Shown here: in pieces, positions 1 to 9,429 of the stretch | How positions within the stretch are numbered: the stretch's first letter is position 1 | Layout: the number at the start of each line of letters is the position of its first letter | DNA from: JAHDCJ01 sp039028895 | GTDB taxonomy: Bacteria; Bacteroidota; Bacteroidia; Chitinophagales; Saprospiraceae | NCBI GenBank assembly: GCA_039028895.1 | Contig: JBCCHF010000031.1 | Coordinates: 1 to 64,000, forward strand | DNA: 64,000 nt | Direction: 5' to 3' | Made by a program: the position numbers and the translations under genes | Notes under the pieces: model-generated | Told to the model about the DNA's origin: nothing | The model's input: the letters and a program-made list of their open reading frames with translations, nothing else | The model's database searches: none

Positions 1-2
1 CC

Positions 3-3000
3 GGAGTTTACAACCCTACAATTACAGATCAATTGGGCTGTTCTGTCGTACATACCGTTATTATTGGAAGTACTTCATTACATATGGTCGACTCAGTAAC
101 CATAGATCAGCCAATATCCTGCTTTGGAGCTTCAGATGCCATTGTAACAGTTCATACATCAGGTGGTACGCCTCCTTACTCCTATGACTGGCCTTTTGGT
201 GGAACTGATGCTACTCAATCTGGATTAAGCACTGGTTCTTACTCATTCACAGTTTTTGACAATACAGGATGCCCTACGAATGGCGTAGTTTCTATTCTTG
301 AACCATCGGAACTATTAGCCACTACTGTTGTGGCTACGAATGTAGCCTGTTTTGGGGAAGATGATGGTCAAGCCCAGGTTTTGGCAACAGGCGGCACTCC
401 ACCATATACCTATCAATGGGATAATGGGGATACTGATCAGACGTCTACTAATTTAAATGCTAACCTTCACGTTGTAACCGTTACTGATAATAACCTATGT
501 ACAACGACCAGTACAGTTACGATTTCAGAACCCACAATGTTAAGCCTCTTTATACAAAATAATAACGACCCAAGCTGTAATGCAGGCTCTGATGGCTCAG
601 CTACTGCCTTCGTTGGTGGCGGTGTTCCACCTTACGATTACGCATGGAGTCATGGTGAAACAACGCAAACAGCAACTGCTTTAGCAAATAGCATCTATTC
701 TGTGACCGTTACCGACGCTAATGGATGTACGGCTACAGAAGAAACCGCAATTAACGAGCCTCCAATTCTTGAAATCAGTGATTTTTTCATCATGGAACCA
801 CTTTGTTTTGGTGGAAATGATGGGTCAATTGATATTGATGTCGCCGGAGGCACACCGCCTTTTGCTTTCGTATGGGAAACACAAGGAATAACAATCGCAA
901 CCACTGAAGAAATTACCAATATCCCTACTGGAACCTACTCTGTCACCGTTACCGATGACAATGGCTGTGCAACAACAGCTTCAGACAACATGAATGAACC
1001 GACCGAACTACAGGTCTTTGTAACAAATGTCCAACAAAACACCTGTGGTAATATGGACGGAGCCATCGACATTGCCATTACAGGTGGTACACCTCCCTAT
1101 TTCTACAATTGGAGTACAGGAGACACTGCCCAAAACCTTGATGGTTTGGGCTCAGGGTTCTATACCGTTTGGGTTAATGATTTCAACGGATGTGTGGCTA
1201 TAGCTGATAACATCCTCATTTCTGACACTGACGGACCAACGATTGACCTTGGCGCTGATATTCAGATTTGTATTGGTGACCCCGTCCAGATGAATCCAAC
1301 AATAAGTGGTGTTTCAGGTAATGAAACCTATTTCTGGTTTCCGCCCGGCCTTTTTGATGATCCGAATATTCCCAATCCGGTTCTGACGATTACTCAGGAC
1401 ACTACCGTAATTTTCGGTATTAACGATGGAAATTGTACCGTATTGGACGAACTTTTTATTGAAGTTTATAACATATCAGTTTCCGCTCAGATGACAAATC
1501 CAGCAGGTTGCCCGACTGGCTCCGACGGGGTAATTGAAGTTATTGCAACTGGAGGGGTTCAACCCTATTCCTTCAGTCTTGATCTGACTGACTGGCAAGC
1601 ATCCAATATTTTTTCAGGATTGTCACCTGGCACCTACGTGGTTTATGTTACAGATGCTTTCGGCTGCCTGACACAAACCCTGGTTGATGTGACGCCTGGT
1701 CCTGATGTGCCCCCACTTGTCATTGCCATTCCTCCACAGTTTAACTCCATTTACACCTGTGATGATATGTTACCACAGGCTACAGTGACTCTATTCCTCT
1801 CTGGTGGATTACCTTTTGAATCACAATCTAACTACCTGATTACTGTTTCAGGAACAACGTTGGGAGATGATGTTGTTGATGACCCGTTTCCGGGAATGGT
1901 GGGTGGCGACGTTCAATATACCTTTGATGTAGCGGATGGCGATAATTGGATAGCGACTGTTACCGACGAAACCGGCTGTAGTTCGGACATGATACTTGAC
2001 CTTTTCGAATATAGCTATGACTGCCTGGGTTGCACAGATCCATTCGATGTAACAGCAGATGCGGGTGTGGATCAATTGGTATGCGGTAATGAAGCTGTCC
2101 AGATAGGTGGTTTCCCGGCAGGAACCAATACGACAGGTGGAGAAACCTATGCCTGGACTCCTACCACTGGCTTAAACGATGCCACTATGCCAAATCCAAT
2201 GGCATCGGTATCTACTACAACAGTTTATACCCTCGTTGTAACCGATCAAAATGGCTGTATTGCTACTGATGATGTGATCGTCCTTCACAATCCGGAAATG
2301 TCGATCTTTGATACCTCGACCACTAACCCGTTATGCCACGATAGTGTTGATGGCATGATTGACTTTGATCAAAGTGGCGGCACTCCGCCTTTCAGTTATA
2401 TTTGGACAGGTCCGAATGGATTTACTTCTGAAAGTGCCCCTCCTCTGATTGCTTTGGAGCAAGGTGCCAGTTATTGTGTCACTATCACTGACGCCCTTGG
2501 CTGCGATGTTTCCGAATGTTTTGCTATCTCAGGCCCACCGCAATTGAATGTTTCTTTTTCTGCCAAAGATGATTGTGGAGACTCTGACGGCTGGGCATTT
2601 GCTTTTGTCACAGGTGGAATTGGCACCTTCACCTATAACTGGTCAACTGGAGAATCTACAGCCAATATTAACGGTCTTGACAGTGGCATTTATGACTTGA
2701 CAGTAACTGATGAAAATAATTGCTCACTAGAGGCTTCTGTTCAGATATTTGAAACGGACTGTGTATGGGCAGGTGATGCCAATTATGATGGAATTGCTAA
2801 TAATGACGATGTTTTAGCTCTCGGTATTGCCAATGGTCAAACAGGGCCAAACCGCACCTTTAATTTCCCAGAATGGATCGGTGTTCCTGCTGATGACTGG
2901 TCAGGTAATTTCATGGATGGCGTCAATTATAAACATGCAGATTGTGATGGAAATGGTATTGTCAACCAGGACGATACCCTTGCCATATCCATCAATTACA

Positions 3001-3764
3001 ATATGACACATACGGTCAACTTTTCTCCTCAAGGCACACCCGGAGCTCCACCATTGACCTTTGAAATTGAGCCTGACACAGTGGGGCCCTCCACCCAGGT
3101 CCGCATTGACATCCACTACGGTGAAATGACGCAGCAAGTCAATAACCTTTATGGAATTGCACTGACCGTTGACTATGATGCCGACCTGGTCGTTCCAGGA
3201 TCGGTTTATTGCGATTTCTCTCAATCATGGATCGGTGATGCCAATGAAACAGTGTGGTTATCTAAAGAACTGAATGGATTAGTGGATATCGCTATTTCAC
3301 GAACGGATCAAGCCAATGTTGATGGATTTGGATTGATCGGCACCATCTACATGGTCATTGAGGATAACGTTGACGGGTTTGCCCCAATGGATGATGTGGA
3401 GATGTATCTAAATTTCCTAGATGTTAACGCGATCAGTTTTGACGAATCGGAAATTCCTTATTCTCTGACACAGGGCGTCTTGGTCATTGATCCTGAGCTC
3501 ACAAGTACCATAAACCCATGGCTGGAAGAGCAGGTTGAGGTCTTCCCCAACCCTGCTACAGAAAATATTCACATAGAGATAAGCAATGTAAATCTTGAGA
3601 GCCTTCAAATGTTTGATATCCTTGGAAGGGAAATTCAAGTTGTAGTAGATAGCCGTGGTCAACTTTCAACTATCGATATCACAGGCATTGAAAATGGAAC
3701 ATACCTCGTAAGAGTTAACACATATGAAGGATCCGTTAGCAGACGGATTGTAATCGCAAGGTAG
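3..3764 (+). CDS. SprB-repeat T9SS-secreted surface protein, 5' partial
   Basis: The reading frame is open from base 3, so the true start lies upstream. At least eight SprB-type repeats of about 80-90 residues follow one another, each with a GGTPPY-like core, a W(S/D)xG turn and an ending like YSVTVTDxNGC; the first bases hold the end of one more. PKD-like stretches lie between some repeats. Counting from the TTG at base 33, residues about 911-990 carry two dockerin-like calcium loops (GDANYDG and DCDGNG), then a cohesin-like beta domain (about 1010-1140), and residues 1168-1243 form a type A T9SS sorting domain starting VFPNPA and ending RIVIAR. SprB repeats are known from the Flavobacterium gliding adhesin, so export by T9SS to the cell surface or medium is well supported. 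Adhesion or gliding is inference. Sequence ends cleanly at TAG. Confidence 0.9.
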   Translation, partial: GVYNPTITDQLGCSVVHTVIIGSTSLHMVDSVTIDQPISCFGASDAIVTVHTSGGTPPYSYDWPFGGTDATQSGLSTGSYSFTVFDNTGCPTNGVVSILEPSELLATTVVATNVACFGEDDGQAQVLATGGTPPYTYQWDNGDTDQTSTNLNANLHVVTVTDNNLCTTTSTVTISEPTMLSLFIQNNNDPSCNAGSDGSATAFVGGGVPPYDYAWSHGETTQTATALANSIYSVTVTDANGCTATEETAINEPPILEISDFFIMEPLCFGGNDGSIDIDVAGGTPPFAFVWETQGITIATTEEITNIPTGTYSVTVTDDNGCATTASDNMNEPTELQVFVTNVQQNTCGNMDGAIDIAITGGTPPYFYNWSTGDTAQNLDGLGSGFYTVWVNDFNGCVAIADNILISDTDGPTIDLGADIQICIGDPVQMNPTISGVSGNETYFWFPPGLFDDPNIPNPVLTITQDTTVIFGINDGNCTVLDELFIEVYNISVSAQMTNPAGCPTGSDGVIEVIATGGVQPYSFSLDLTDWQASNIFSGLSPGTYVVYVTDAFGCLTQTLVDVTPGPDVPPLVIAIPPQFNSIYTCDDMLPQATVTLFLSGGLPFESQSNYLITVSGTTLGDDVVDDPFPGMVGGDVQYTFDVADGDNWIATVTDETGCSSDMILDLFEYSYDCLGCTDPFDVTADAGVDQLVCGNEAVQIGGFPAGTNTTGGETYAWTPTTGLNDATMPNPMASVSTTTVYTLVVTDQNGCIATDDVIVLHNPEMSIFDTSTTNPLCHDSVDGMIDFDQSGGTPPFSYIWTGPNGFTSESAPPLIALEQGASYCVTITDALGCDVSECFAISGPPQLNVSFSAKDDCGDSDGWAFAFVTGGIGTFTYNWSTGESTANINGLDSGIYDLTVTDENNCSLEASVQIFETDCVWAGDANYDGIANNDDVLALGIANGQTGPNRTFNFPEWIGVPADDWSGNFMDGVNYKHADCDGNGIVNQDDTLAISINYNMTHTVNFSPQGTPGAPPLTFEIEPDTVGPSTQVRIDIHYGEMTQQVNNLYGIALTVDYDADLVVPGSVYCDFSQSWIGDANETVWLSKELNGLVDIAISRTDQANVDGFGLIGTIYMVIEDNVDGFAPMDDVEMYLNFLDVNAISFDESEIPYSLTQGVLVIDPELTSTINPWLEEQVEVFPNPATENIHIEISNVNLESLQMFDILGREIQVVVDSRGQLSTIDITGIENGTYLVRVNTYEGSVSRRIVIAR

Positions 3765-3877
3765 TGCGTGATATTTAAACGTGGAGAGGCAGAGATTTAA
3801 ATTATTTAAGTGAATGAGAAAAATCCTGTATCTCCGCGTTTAGTTTTTTACCTATCAAATGAAATTTTGGAAAGGTC

Positions 3878-3905
3878 TTTGCAAAGCATTTTTTGGTTAA
3901 TTTTG
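3878..3905 (+). promoter_or_regulatory. Bacteroidota-type promoter candidate before the thioredoxin-fold gene
   Basis: TTTG at 3878-3881 is followed after 16 nt by TAATTTTG at 3898-3905, a full match to the TAnnTTTG -7 element. The spacing is shorter than the usual 19 nt. It lies 48 nt upstream of the ATG at 3954. Confidence 0.4.
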
Positions 3906-3953
3906 CAACCAATAATTAACCTTGAATTCAATTAACAAAAAAGGCTTTTTCCG

Positions 3954-5399
3954 ATGAAGGAGAAAATACAATTTTACCTTTCTTTTATCTTTTGTTTTAT
4001 CGCTTTCAGCGCATTGTCTACCCCTGACGACGGATACCGGATAGAAATCAAGATCAACAACTTCAACAAAGACACAATTTACCTTGGCTATCACCTCGGA
4101 TCAAAACAATATATCCAGGATACCATTCCCATAGATTCGAAGAAAAATATTTTTATTGCCGAAGGTGAAGAAATGCTTCCAGGCGGTATTTACCTTATAA
4201 TATTACCACCAGATAACAGGTATTTTGAAATTTTTATAGGCGGGGAAAATGATCAGCATTTTTCATTGGAAACTGATGTTGAAGACCTCAATGGAAATGC
4301 CAATTTCAAAGGATCGGAGGAAAATATCAGGTTCTTTGAGTACCTCAAATATATTGGCGACAATAAAAAAGAACTTGAGCAAATTACAGCCAAAGAAAAG
4401 GCTGAGACCGATCCCGTAGAAATCAAAAAACTCCAGAAGGCAATGGACGAATTGAACAACGGGGTTACTCAATACCAATTGGATATGATCAAAAAGTACC
4501 CGGGTTCGTTGCTTGAAGCTGTGATCAAGCTCACAATGCCTCCGGATATCCCGAATCCCACAACACCAATGACAGATGAAGAAGAGGCAAACTGGAGATA
4601 CCAATATTTCAAATCCCACTATTTTGATGCGCTCAATTTCGCAGATGACCGATTATTACGGACTCCCCTTTTAGAAAACAAAATAGAATATTACGTTTCA
4701 AAATTAACGGTTGGAATACCTGATTCCATAGCCGTTTCGGTAGACTACATTCTTGAAAAAGCTGCTGCAAACGAGGAAGTCTTCAGGTTTTGCCTGATGC
4801 ATTTTTTAAACAAATATGCCACATCAAAAATTGTAGGGATGGATGCGATGTACGTACATCTTGTAGACAATTACTATGCTAAAGATAAAGCACCTTGGGT
4901 TACCGAGGAAGTACTGGCTAATATGACCAAAAGAGCCCGAGAACTAAGACCACTCCTTATTGGTAAAAAAGCGCCAGATATTAAAATTAAAACCTTTGAT
5001 AAATCCCCGGTTAGTTTGTGGGCCTTTGAATCGTCATTTACTATCCTCTATTTTTGGGATCCAAAATGCGGTCACTGCAACAAAGTAGCTCCTGATATGG
5101 TCAAGTTTGCTAATGACTATAAAGACAAAGGAGTGCGGGTCTTTAGTGTCTGTACCAAAGACAGAGAAATTGAAGCCTGCGCAGAAGCCGTAATCGAGAA
5201 AGGCTTCACAGACTGGACCAATACGATTGCCATCGAAAATACAGACCTCTACTATCGGCTGAATTATGCGATCAAATCTACGCCTGTCATTTACATCCTC
5301 GACGAAAACAAGGTTATCCTTTCTAAAAACATTGGCGCTAGTCAGCTTCCTGAGGTAATGGATATGATGATCATGCGGAAAGCAGAATCTGGGAATTGA
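3954..5399 (+). CDS. Thioredoxin-fold TlpA/ResA-like protein, exported
   Basis: The 481-residue product begins with a signal peptide (hydrophobic residues about 6-22, ending near ALST). The N-terminal part (about 25-130) looks like the DUF4369 beta domain and the middle like DUF5106, both known from Bacteroidota thiol-disulfide oxidoreductases. A C-terminal thioredoxin fold (about 335-478) carries a CGHC redox pair at about residues 372-375 after YFWDPK, and the cis-proline motif STPV near residue 445. Role: periplasmic thiol-disulfide exchange, perhaps in cytochrome c or envelope protein maturation; the partner is not visible. The gene stands alone between the surface protein and a convergent phosphoesterase. 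Confidence 0.85.
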   Translation: MKEKIQFYLSFIFCFIAFSALSTPDDGYRIEIKINNFNKDTIYLGYHLGSKQYIQDTIPIDSKKNIFIAEGEEMLPGGIYLIILPPDNRYFEIFIGGENDQHFSLETDVEDLNGNANFKGSEENIRFFEYLKYIGDNKKELEQITAKEKAETDPVEIKKLQKAMDELNNGVTQYQLDMIKKYPGSLLEAVIKLTMPPDIPNPTTPMTDEEEANWRYQYFKSHYFDALNFADDRLLRTPLLENKIEYYVSKLTVGIPDSIAVSVDYILEKAAANEEVFRFCLMHFLNKYATSKIVGMDAMYVHLVDNYYAKDKAPWVTEEVLANMTKRARELRPLLIGKKAPDIKIKTFDKSPVSLWAFESSFTILYFWDPKCGHCNKVAPDMVKFANDYKDKGVRVFSVCTKDREIEACAEAVIEKGFTDWTNTIAIENTDLYYRLNYAIKSTPVIYILDENKVILSKNIGASQLPEVMDMMIMRKAESGN

Positions 5400-5422
5400 T
5401 TATTCAGGGTTGGTTATTCTGA

Positions 5423-5986
5423 TCACCTATTCTCCTTCGCAAACGGTGGTGTCCAATCTTTAGTTTTCATAATGTCTTTGACCTCCTCGTAAGACAAGGG
5501 ATAAAAGTCATGACAATCAACCCCGATATCAAAAGAAAGAGAATTGGGGTTATCAGATAATGAACCGTGAGAGTGACCGTACAAATGATAGGTTCCCCAA
5601 TGAGAGGCATTCCAGACCCGCATTGAATAATGGAACAGGGCAATCATCTGCTGGCCTTTTTCAAATGTATCATCTTTAATAACCAGCTCGTGATAATCCT
5701 TTATCCACTCAAATCTTTCGTGGCAGATTTCTGCAGTCTTTTCGTGGTTACCCTTGATAAGGTAGATTTTACCATTTAGTTGATCCTGGATTTTTCTCAA
5801 TTTAGAAGGTGATGTTAATCCAAAATCGCCAAGGTGATATACTTCATCATTTTCATCGACTTTTTCATTCCACCTTTGGATCATGATTTCATCCATTTCC
5901 TCTACTGACTCAAAAGGACGATTTGAATATTTAATAATATTCTTGTGACCAAAATGATGGTCGGATGTAAAAAATATGGTTTTCAT
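5423..5986 (-). CDS. Calcineurin-like metallophosphoesterase
   Basis: A 187-residue single-domain protein with the metallophosphoesterase ligand series: SDHHFGH (residues 8-14), HLGDFG (about 51-56), KGNHE (about 78-82), a histidine in ALFHYSM (about 118) and the final YGHSHG (about 136-141). Two metal ions are expected between these residues. No signal peptide, so cytoplasmic. Family members of this size hydrolyse phosphodiesters or act on nucleotides, but the substrate cannot be read from sequence. It ends 23 nt from the stop of the convergent thioredoxin-fold gene and is divergent from msrB across a 268-nt gap. Confidence 0.85.
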   Translation of the reverse strand: MKTIFFTSDHHFGHKNIIKYSNRPFESVEEMDEIMIQRWNEKVDENDEVYHLGDFGLTSPSKLRKIQDQLNGKIYLIKGNHEKTAEICHERFEWIKDYHELVIKDDTFEKGQQMIALFHYSMRVWNASHWGTYHLYGHSHGSLSDNPNSLSFDIGVDCHDFYPLSYEEVKDIMKTKDWTPPFAKENR

Positions 5987-6018
5987 TTTCTTACTGTTTT
6001 TTGGGTTTAAAAATTCTC

Positions 6019-6040
6019 AAATTCGGTTATAAACGAATTT
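6019..6040. repeat. Inverted repeat between the phosphoesterase gene and msrB
   Basis: AAATTCG (6019-6025) and CGAATTT (6034-6040) form perfect 7-nt arms around an 8-nt spacer, in the 268-nt divergent region. The rest of this gap (5987-6254) shows only AT-rich sequence and one -7-like element (TACATTTG, 6227-6234) near msrB. An operator role is a guess. Confidence 0.25.
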
Positions 6041-6226
6041 ATCGTATCTCCAACAGGCATTTCCTACAATTCGTTCCATCAATCAAATTTTCTCTAAACC
6101 CGAAAAAATCAATCCAGAATTAACACACCGGAATAAACAACCTGAAACAGCCATTCAAAACAGATAAGGTACACTCCTGTGATAGGTTTGTGAACTTATC
6201 TGCCTAATTTGCATTCAGAATTAAGA

Positions 6227-6234
6227 TACATTTG
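6227..6234 (+). promoter_or_regulatory. -7 promoter element before msrB
   Basis: TACATTTG matches TAnnTTTG and sits 20 nt before the msrB ATG. The nearest TTTG (6208-6211) is only 15 nt upstream, so the -33 element is uncertain. Confidence 0.35.
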
Positions 6235-6254
6235 AATAGAAAAATCAAAAGACC

Positions 6255-6797
6255 ATGATACGGATATTCAGCATATTAGGATTTAGTTTTTTGCTTTTGT
6301 CAAGCAGCTGTTACCAAGCGCAGACCGTAAAGGACGACAATCAAAAGAAAATCAAAACCAAGGTCGTAAACGACCAACGATTCGCAGATATTACCCTGGT
6401 GCCAGTTGAAAAATCTGAAGAGGAATGGGCCGCCATCCTGTCGAATGAAGAATTTCGCATTCTCCGTAAAAAGGGGACCGAAAGAGCATTTACAGGTAAA
6501 TACTGGGACAACAAAGCAACTGGAACATACCACTGTTCAGGTTGTGAATTACCTTTGTTTACCTCTGAAACTAAATTTCGCTCCGGAACAGGGTGGCCAA
6601 GCTTTTATGAACCGACAAGGGAGGATTTCATAAAGGAAGAAGAAGATAATGCCTTTGGCTGGAGCCGGGTCGAAATTCTATGCGCCCAGTGCGACGGGCA
6701 TCTTGGCCACGTATTTGAAGATGGGCCGCCTCCAACCGGGTTGCGCTATTGTGTAAATGGCAATATTCTGGAGTTTGTTCCTTCAAAGGAAAACTAA
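6255..6797 (+). CDS. msrB: Peptide-methionine (R)-S-oxide reductase MsrB, lipoprotein form
   Basis: Reduces methionine-R-sulfoxide in oxidised proteins. The 180-residue product starts with a lipoprotein signal peptide with lipobox LSSSC (Cys19), so it should be anchored in the envelope. The SelR domain covers about 55-178: zinc pairs CSGC (94, 97) and CAQC (143, 146), the SGTGWPSF loop (about 110-117), GHVFEDGP, and catalytic Cys166 in RYCVNG. The loop has Thr where many MsrB proteins carry a resolving Cys (GCGWPSF), so regeneration probably uses another thiol. Its stop codon overlaps the tail of the convergent ABC ATPase gene by 4 nt. Confidence 0.95.
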   Translation: MIRIFSILGFSFLLLSSSCYQAQTVKDDNQKKIKTKVVNDQRFADITLVPVEKSEEEWAAILSNEEFRILRKKGTERAFTGKYWDNKATGTYHCSGCELPLFTSETKFRSGTGWPSFYEPTREDFIKEEEDNAFGWSRVEILCAQCDGHLGHVFEDGPPPTGLRYCVNGNILEFVPSKEN

Positions 6798-7561
6798 AAT
6801 TTAAACTTTCTGGTCACTGGATCGAATTCAATAACTTTATGAGCAAAAACGTTTTCCAACGTACCGTTTTTGACCAGGATATCAGGGGAATCTATCATGG
6901 CTTCCCCTTTTCCATCCAGCACAATCAACCTATCGGCAACGGAAAGGGCGGTCTCTATTTCATGTGTGCAAACTACAACTGTGGTGTTCGAATTTTTGGA
7001 AAGTTCCCTCAACAACTGAAAGATCTCCATCCGATTAATCAAATCAAGGTGAGCAGTAGGTTCATCCAGCATCAGTAATGGCGTAGACTGTGCCAAAGCA
7101 CGGGCAATCATCACCTTTTGATGCTCTCCATCACTCAATTGGTTTACATTTTTTTCGAGTAGCGCTTCGATTCCTGTAGCTTCGCAAGCTTTATGGATTT
7201 CAGCCTTATCATTATCATTAAGAAAGCCAAGGAAACCGGTATGAGGATGACGCCCAAGGGCCACAAGATCATCCACCCTGAAATAGCCCAACCCAAACCG
7301 CTTCGTATTGACAAGTGCCATTCGTTTAGCCCGGTCCTGCACACTTATTTTTGTAAGCAGCGTTTCATCCAGCAATACATCGCCAGCCAAAGGCGGATGA
7401 AGGCCTGCAAGAGTACGGAGTAAAGTCGTTTTACCAGAGCCATTACGACCAATTATGGCTACCAATTCCCCATCGTTTGCCGATAAATTCAAAAGGTCCA
7501 GGAGAACAATATTTCCATTTTTATTGTGAAACCCGACCTTGAGATTCTTTGTGGCTAACAT
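6794..7561 (-). CDS. ABC transporter ATP-binding protein, FecE/BtuD-like
   Basis: A 255-residue ATPase with Walker A GRNGSGKT (38-45), signature LSDGE (142-146), Walker B LLMLDEPT (162-169) and the switch histidine in VVVCTHE (about 198-204). The ALGRHPHTG stretch after the Q-loop region is typical of ATPases for iron-siderophore, haem or cobalamin importers. No permease or binding protein is adjacent, so it is either an orphan component or serves a transporter encoded elsewhere. It is the last gene of a close minus-strand run (39 nt after the pseudouridine synthase gene). Confidence 0.85.
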   Translation of the reverse strand: MLATKNLKVGFHNKNGNIVLLDLLNLSANDGELVAIIGRNGSGKTTLLRTLAGLHPPLAGDVLLDETLLTKISVQDRAKRMALVNTKRFGLGYFRVDDLVALGRHPHTGFLGFLNDNDKAEIHKACEATGIEALLEKNVNQLSDGEHQKVMIARALAQSTPLLMLDEPTAHLDLINRMEIFQLLRELSKNSNTTVVVCTHEIETALSVADRLIVLDGKGEAMIDSPDILVKNGTLENVFAHKVIEFDPVTRKFKF

Positions 7562-7600
7562 CTTTTTTGCACTAAATTCGAATATAATTTACTATTTCGC

Positions 7601-8326
7601 TTAAACTGGAGCCCACTTTCTTAACTGATTCAAAACCGCTTTAAAGTCCTTGGGAGGTTCAGCTGAAAATTCGATCGGTTCTCCGCTGATTGGATGTTTT
7701 AATTTCAAATTGGCAGCATGCAGGCTGGTTCTTCCCATAAGTGGTCGTTCTTGTCCGTCATGATTTACCTTGTAGTTCCTTTTTATTTGGGAAAGATAAA
7801 ATTCAGACTTATTGTTGTACAATGCATCTACTGCCAAAGGGTGGCCAATGGCTTTCATATGAACTCTGACCTGGTGTTGTCTTCCGGTATGAATTCTCAC
7901 TTTAATAAAGCTATAATGCTTAAATTCCTCAATGACCTCATATTCGGAAAGGGACAGTTTCCCTCTTTTGTGAATGACCATTTTCCCGGAACCTGACTTA
8001 CTTTTGGCAATCGGACGATCAATTTTGCCTTCCTTTTTCATAAAATTCCCTTCGACAATAGCCAGATATTCTTTTTCAATTTGCCGTCTTTCAAATACTA
8101 ATGACAACGTTCTGTGTACCTCGGCAGTCTTAGCGAAAATAATGATACCACTCGTTTCCCTGTCGAGGCGATGAACAATAAATATCTCCCCATATTTGTC
8201 TTGCAGGAAATGATAAAGGTTAGGCAAGTCTGGTTTGTACCGATCCGGAATCGTAAGAAAATTAGCTGGTTTATTGATCACTACTATTCCCTCATCTTCA
8301 AATAGTACCTCGGTCTTTGATTTCAT
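7601..8326 (-). CDS. RluA-family pseudouridine synthase
   Basis: A 241-residue protein that isomerises uridine in RNA. The RluA catalytic motif HRLDRETSG is at residues 52-60 with Asp55 as the nucleophile; RTGRQHQVRVH-like sequence (HTGRQHQVRVHM, about 162-173) and the LHAANLKLKHP stretch near the end are family hallmarks. There is no N-terminal S4 domain, as in RluA/TruC types. The target (rRNA or tRNA) cannot be assigned. It starts 15 nt after the isoaspartyl peptidase gene ends, which suggests cotranscription. Confidence 0.9.
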   Translation of the reverse strand: MKSKTEVLFEDEGIVVINKPANFLTIPDRYKPDLPNLYHFLQDKYGEIFIVHRLDRETSGIIIFAKTAEVHRTLSLVFERRQIEKEYLAIVEGNFMKKEGKIDRPIAKSKSGSGKMVIHKRGKLSLSEYEVIEEFKHYSFIKVRIHTGRQHQVRVHMKAIGHPLAVDALYNNKSEFYLSQIKRNYKVNHDGQERPLMGRTSLHAANLKLKHPISGEPIEFSAEPPKDFKAVLNQLRKWAPV

Positions 8327-8341
8327 TAAATCTTCTGTCTT

Positions 8342-9397
8342 TTATTCTTCTTTATAAATCAAAACTTTTGCCTCTCCATCCGGATGAATGTATCCCCTGT
8401 ACATACCCGGTGTGTTATGAGGCATAGCTACATTCCCATATTTGTCCAAAGCCACAACACCTCCGCTTCCTCCGGCATCTTTGAGTTTCTTGTTTACGAC
8501 GAGCTCAGCGGCATCATCCAGACTCATGTCTTGGTATTCCATTAAGGCCGAAATGTCATAGGCAACCACATAGCGCATAAAAAACTCTCCATGTCCGGTA
8601 CTTGAAACTCCGCATGTTGCATTATTGGCATATGTACCTGCACCAATGATAGGAGAATCTCCAATTCGGCCATATTGCTTGTTAGTTCTGCCTCCTGTTG
8701 ATGTTCCGGCAGCTATGTTGCCATTCTTATCAAGTGCGATGGCTCCAACTGTTCCAAACTTATGGTCTACTTCAGACTCAGGGTCCAGCCAACCGGTTTT
8801 GTCCTTTGCTTTTGCATTTTGCACAGCATCCCAACGTCGTTTGGTGTAGAAATAATCTTGCTCTACCAGTTCGAGACCTTGCTCCTCTGCGAATTGGTCA
8901 GCTCCTTCTCCGGCCAGGAAAACATGAGGTGAATGTTCCAGAACCGCACGAGCTGCCTGTATAGGATTTTTAATCTTCTTCACACCGCCTACGGCTCCAG
9001 CATTAAGGGTTGCCCCATCCATAAAAGAGGCATCTAGTTCATTGGTCTCCGCATTTGTAAAAACTGCGCCTTTTCCAGCATTGAACAGCTCTGAATCCTC
9101 CATAATTACTATCGCTGCTTCCACAGCTTCAATACTGCTGCCTCCATTATTCAGCACTTCATACCCGGCCATTAATGACTCTTTGAGTTTGTCACGATAG
9201 GCTTTTTCTTTTTCGGGCGTCATATTTTCTTTAAGAATCGTTCCCGCACCACCGTGAATAACGAGAGCAAAGTCTTTTTTCTCCTGCATTTCTGAGGTCG
9301 ATGTCTCTGTTTCTGTCTCAGTTTTTGGCTCAGTCATGGAACAACTTTGAAAGATGAAAAGTAAACTAATGATTGAAAGAATAACTGGTGCTTTCAT
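8342..9397 (-). CDS. Isoaspartyl peptidase/L-asparaginase (Ntn hydrolase), lipoprotein
   Basis: A plant-type asparaginase of peptidase family T2: 351 residues with LVIHGGAG near the N-terminus of the domain (46-52), NAGKGAVF (about 106-113) and the autocleavage site FGTVGAIALD with Thr216 as nucleophile, followed by TSTGG. The enzyme cleaves isoaspartyl peptides or asparagine after self-processing into two subunits. The start encodes a lipoprotein signal with lipobox FQSC (Cys19), then an E/T-rich linker. Envelope location is therefore predicted, which differs from the cytoplasmic E. coli IaaA. It follows an M14 carboxypeptidase lipoprotein gene by 32 nt. Confidence 0.9.
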   Translation of the reverse strand: MKAPVILSIISLLFIFQSCSMTEPKTETETETSTSEMQEKKDFALVIHGGAGTILKENMTPEKEKAYRDKLKESLMAGYEVLNNGGSSIEAVEAAIVIMEDSELFNAGKGAVFTNAETNELDASFMDGATLNAGAVGGVKKIKNPIQAARAVLEHSPHVFLAGEGADQFAEEQGLELVEQDYFYTKRRWDAVQNAKAKDKTGWLDPESEVDHKFGTVGAIALDKNGNIAAGTSTGGRTNKQYGRIGDSPIIGAGTYANNATCGVSSTGHGEFFMRYVVAYDISALMEYQDMSLDDAAELVVNKKLKDAGGSGGVVALDKYGNVAMPHNTPGMYRGYIHPDGEAKVLIYKEE

Positions 9398-9429
9398 GGT
9401 GATTGGTATTTATGATTAATGAGCAGACA

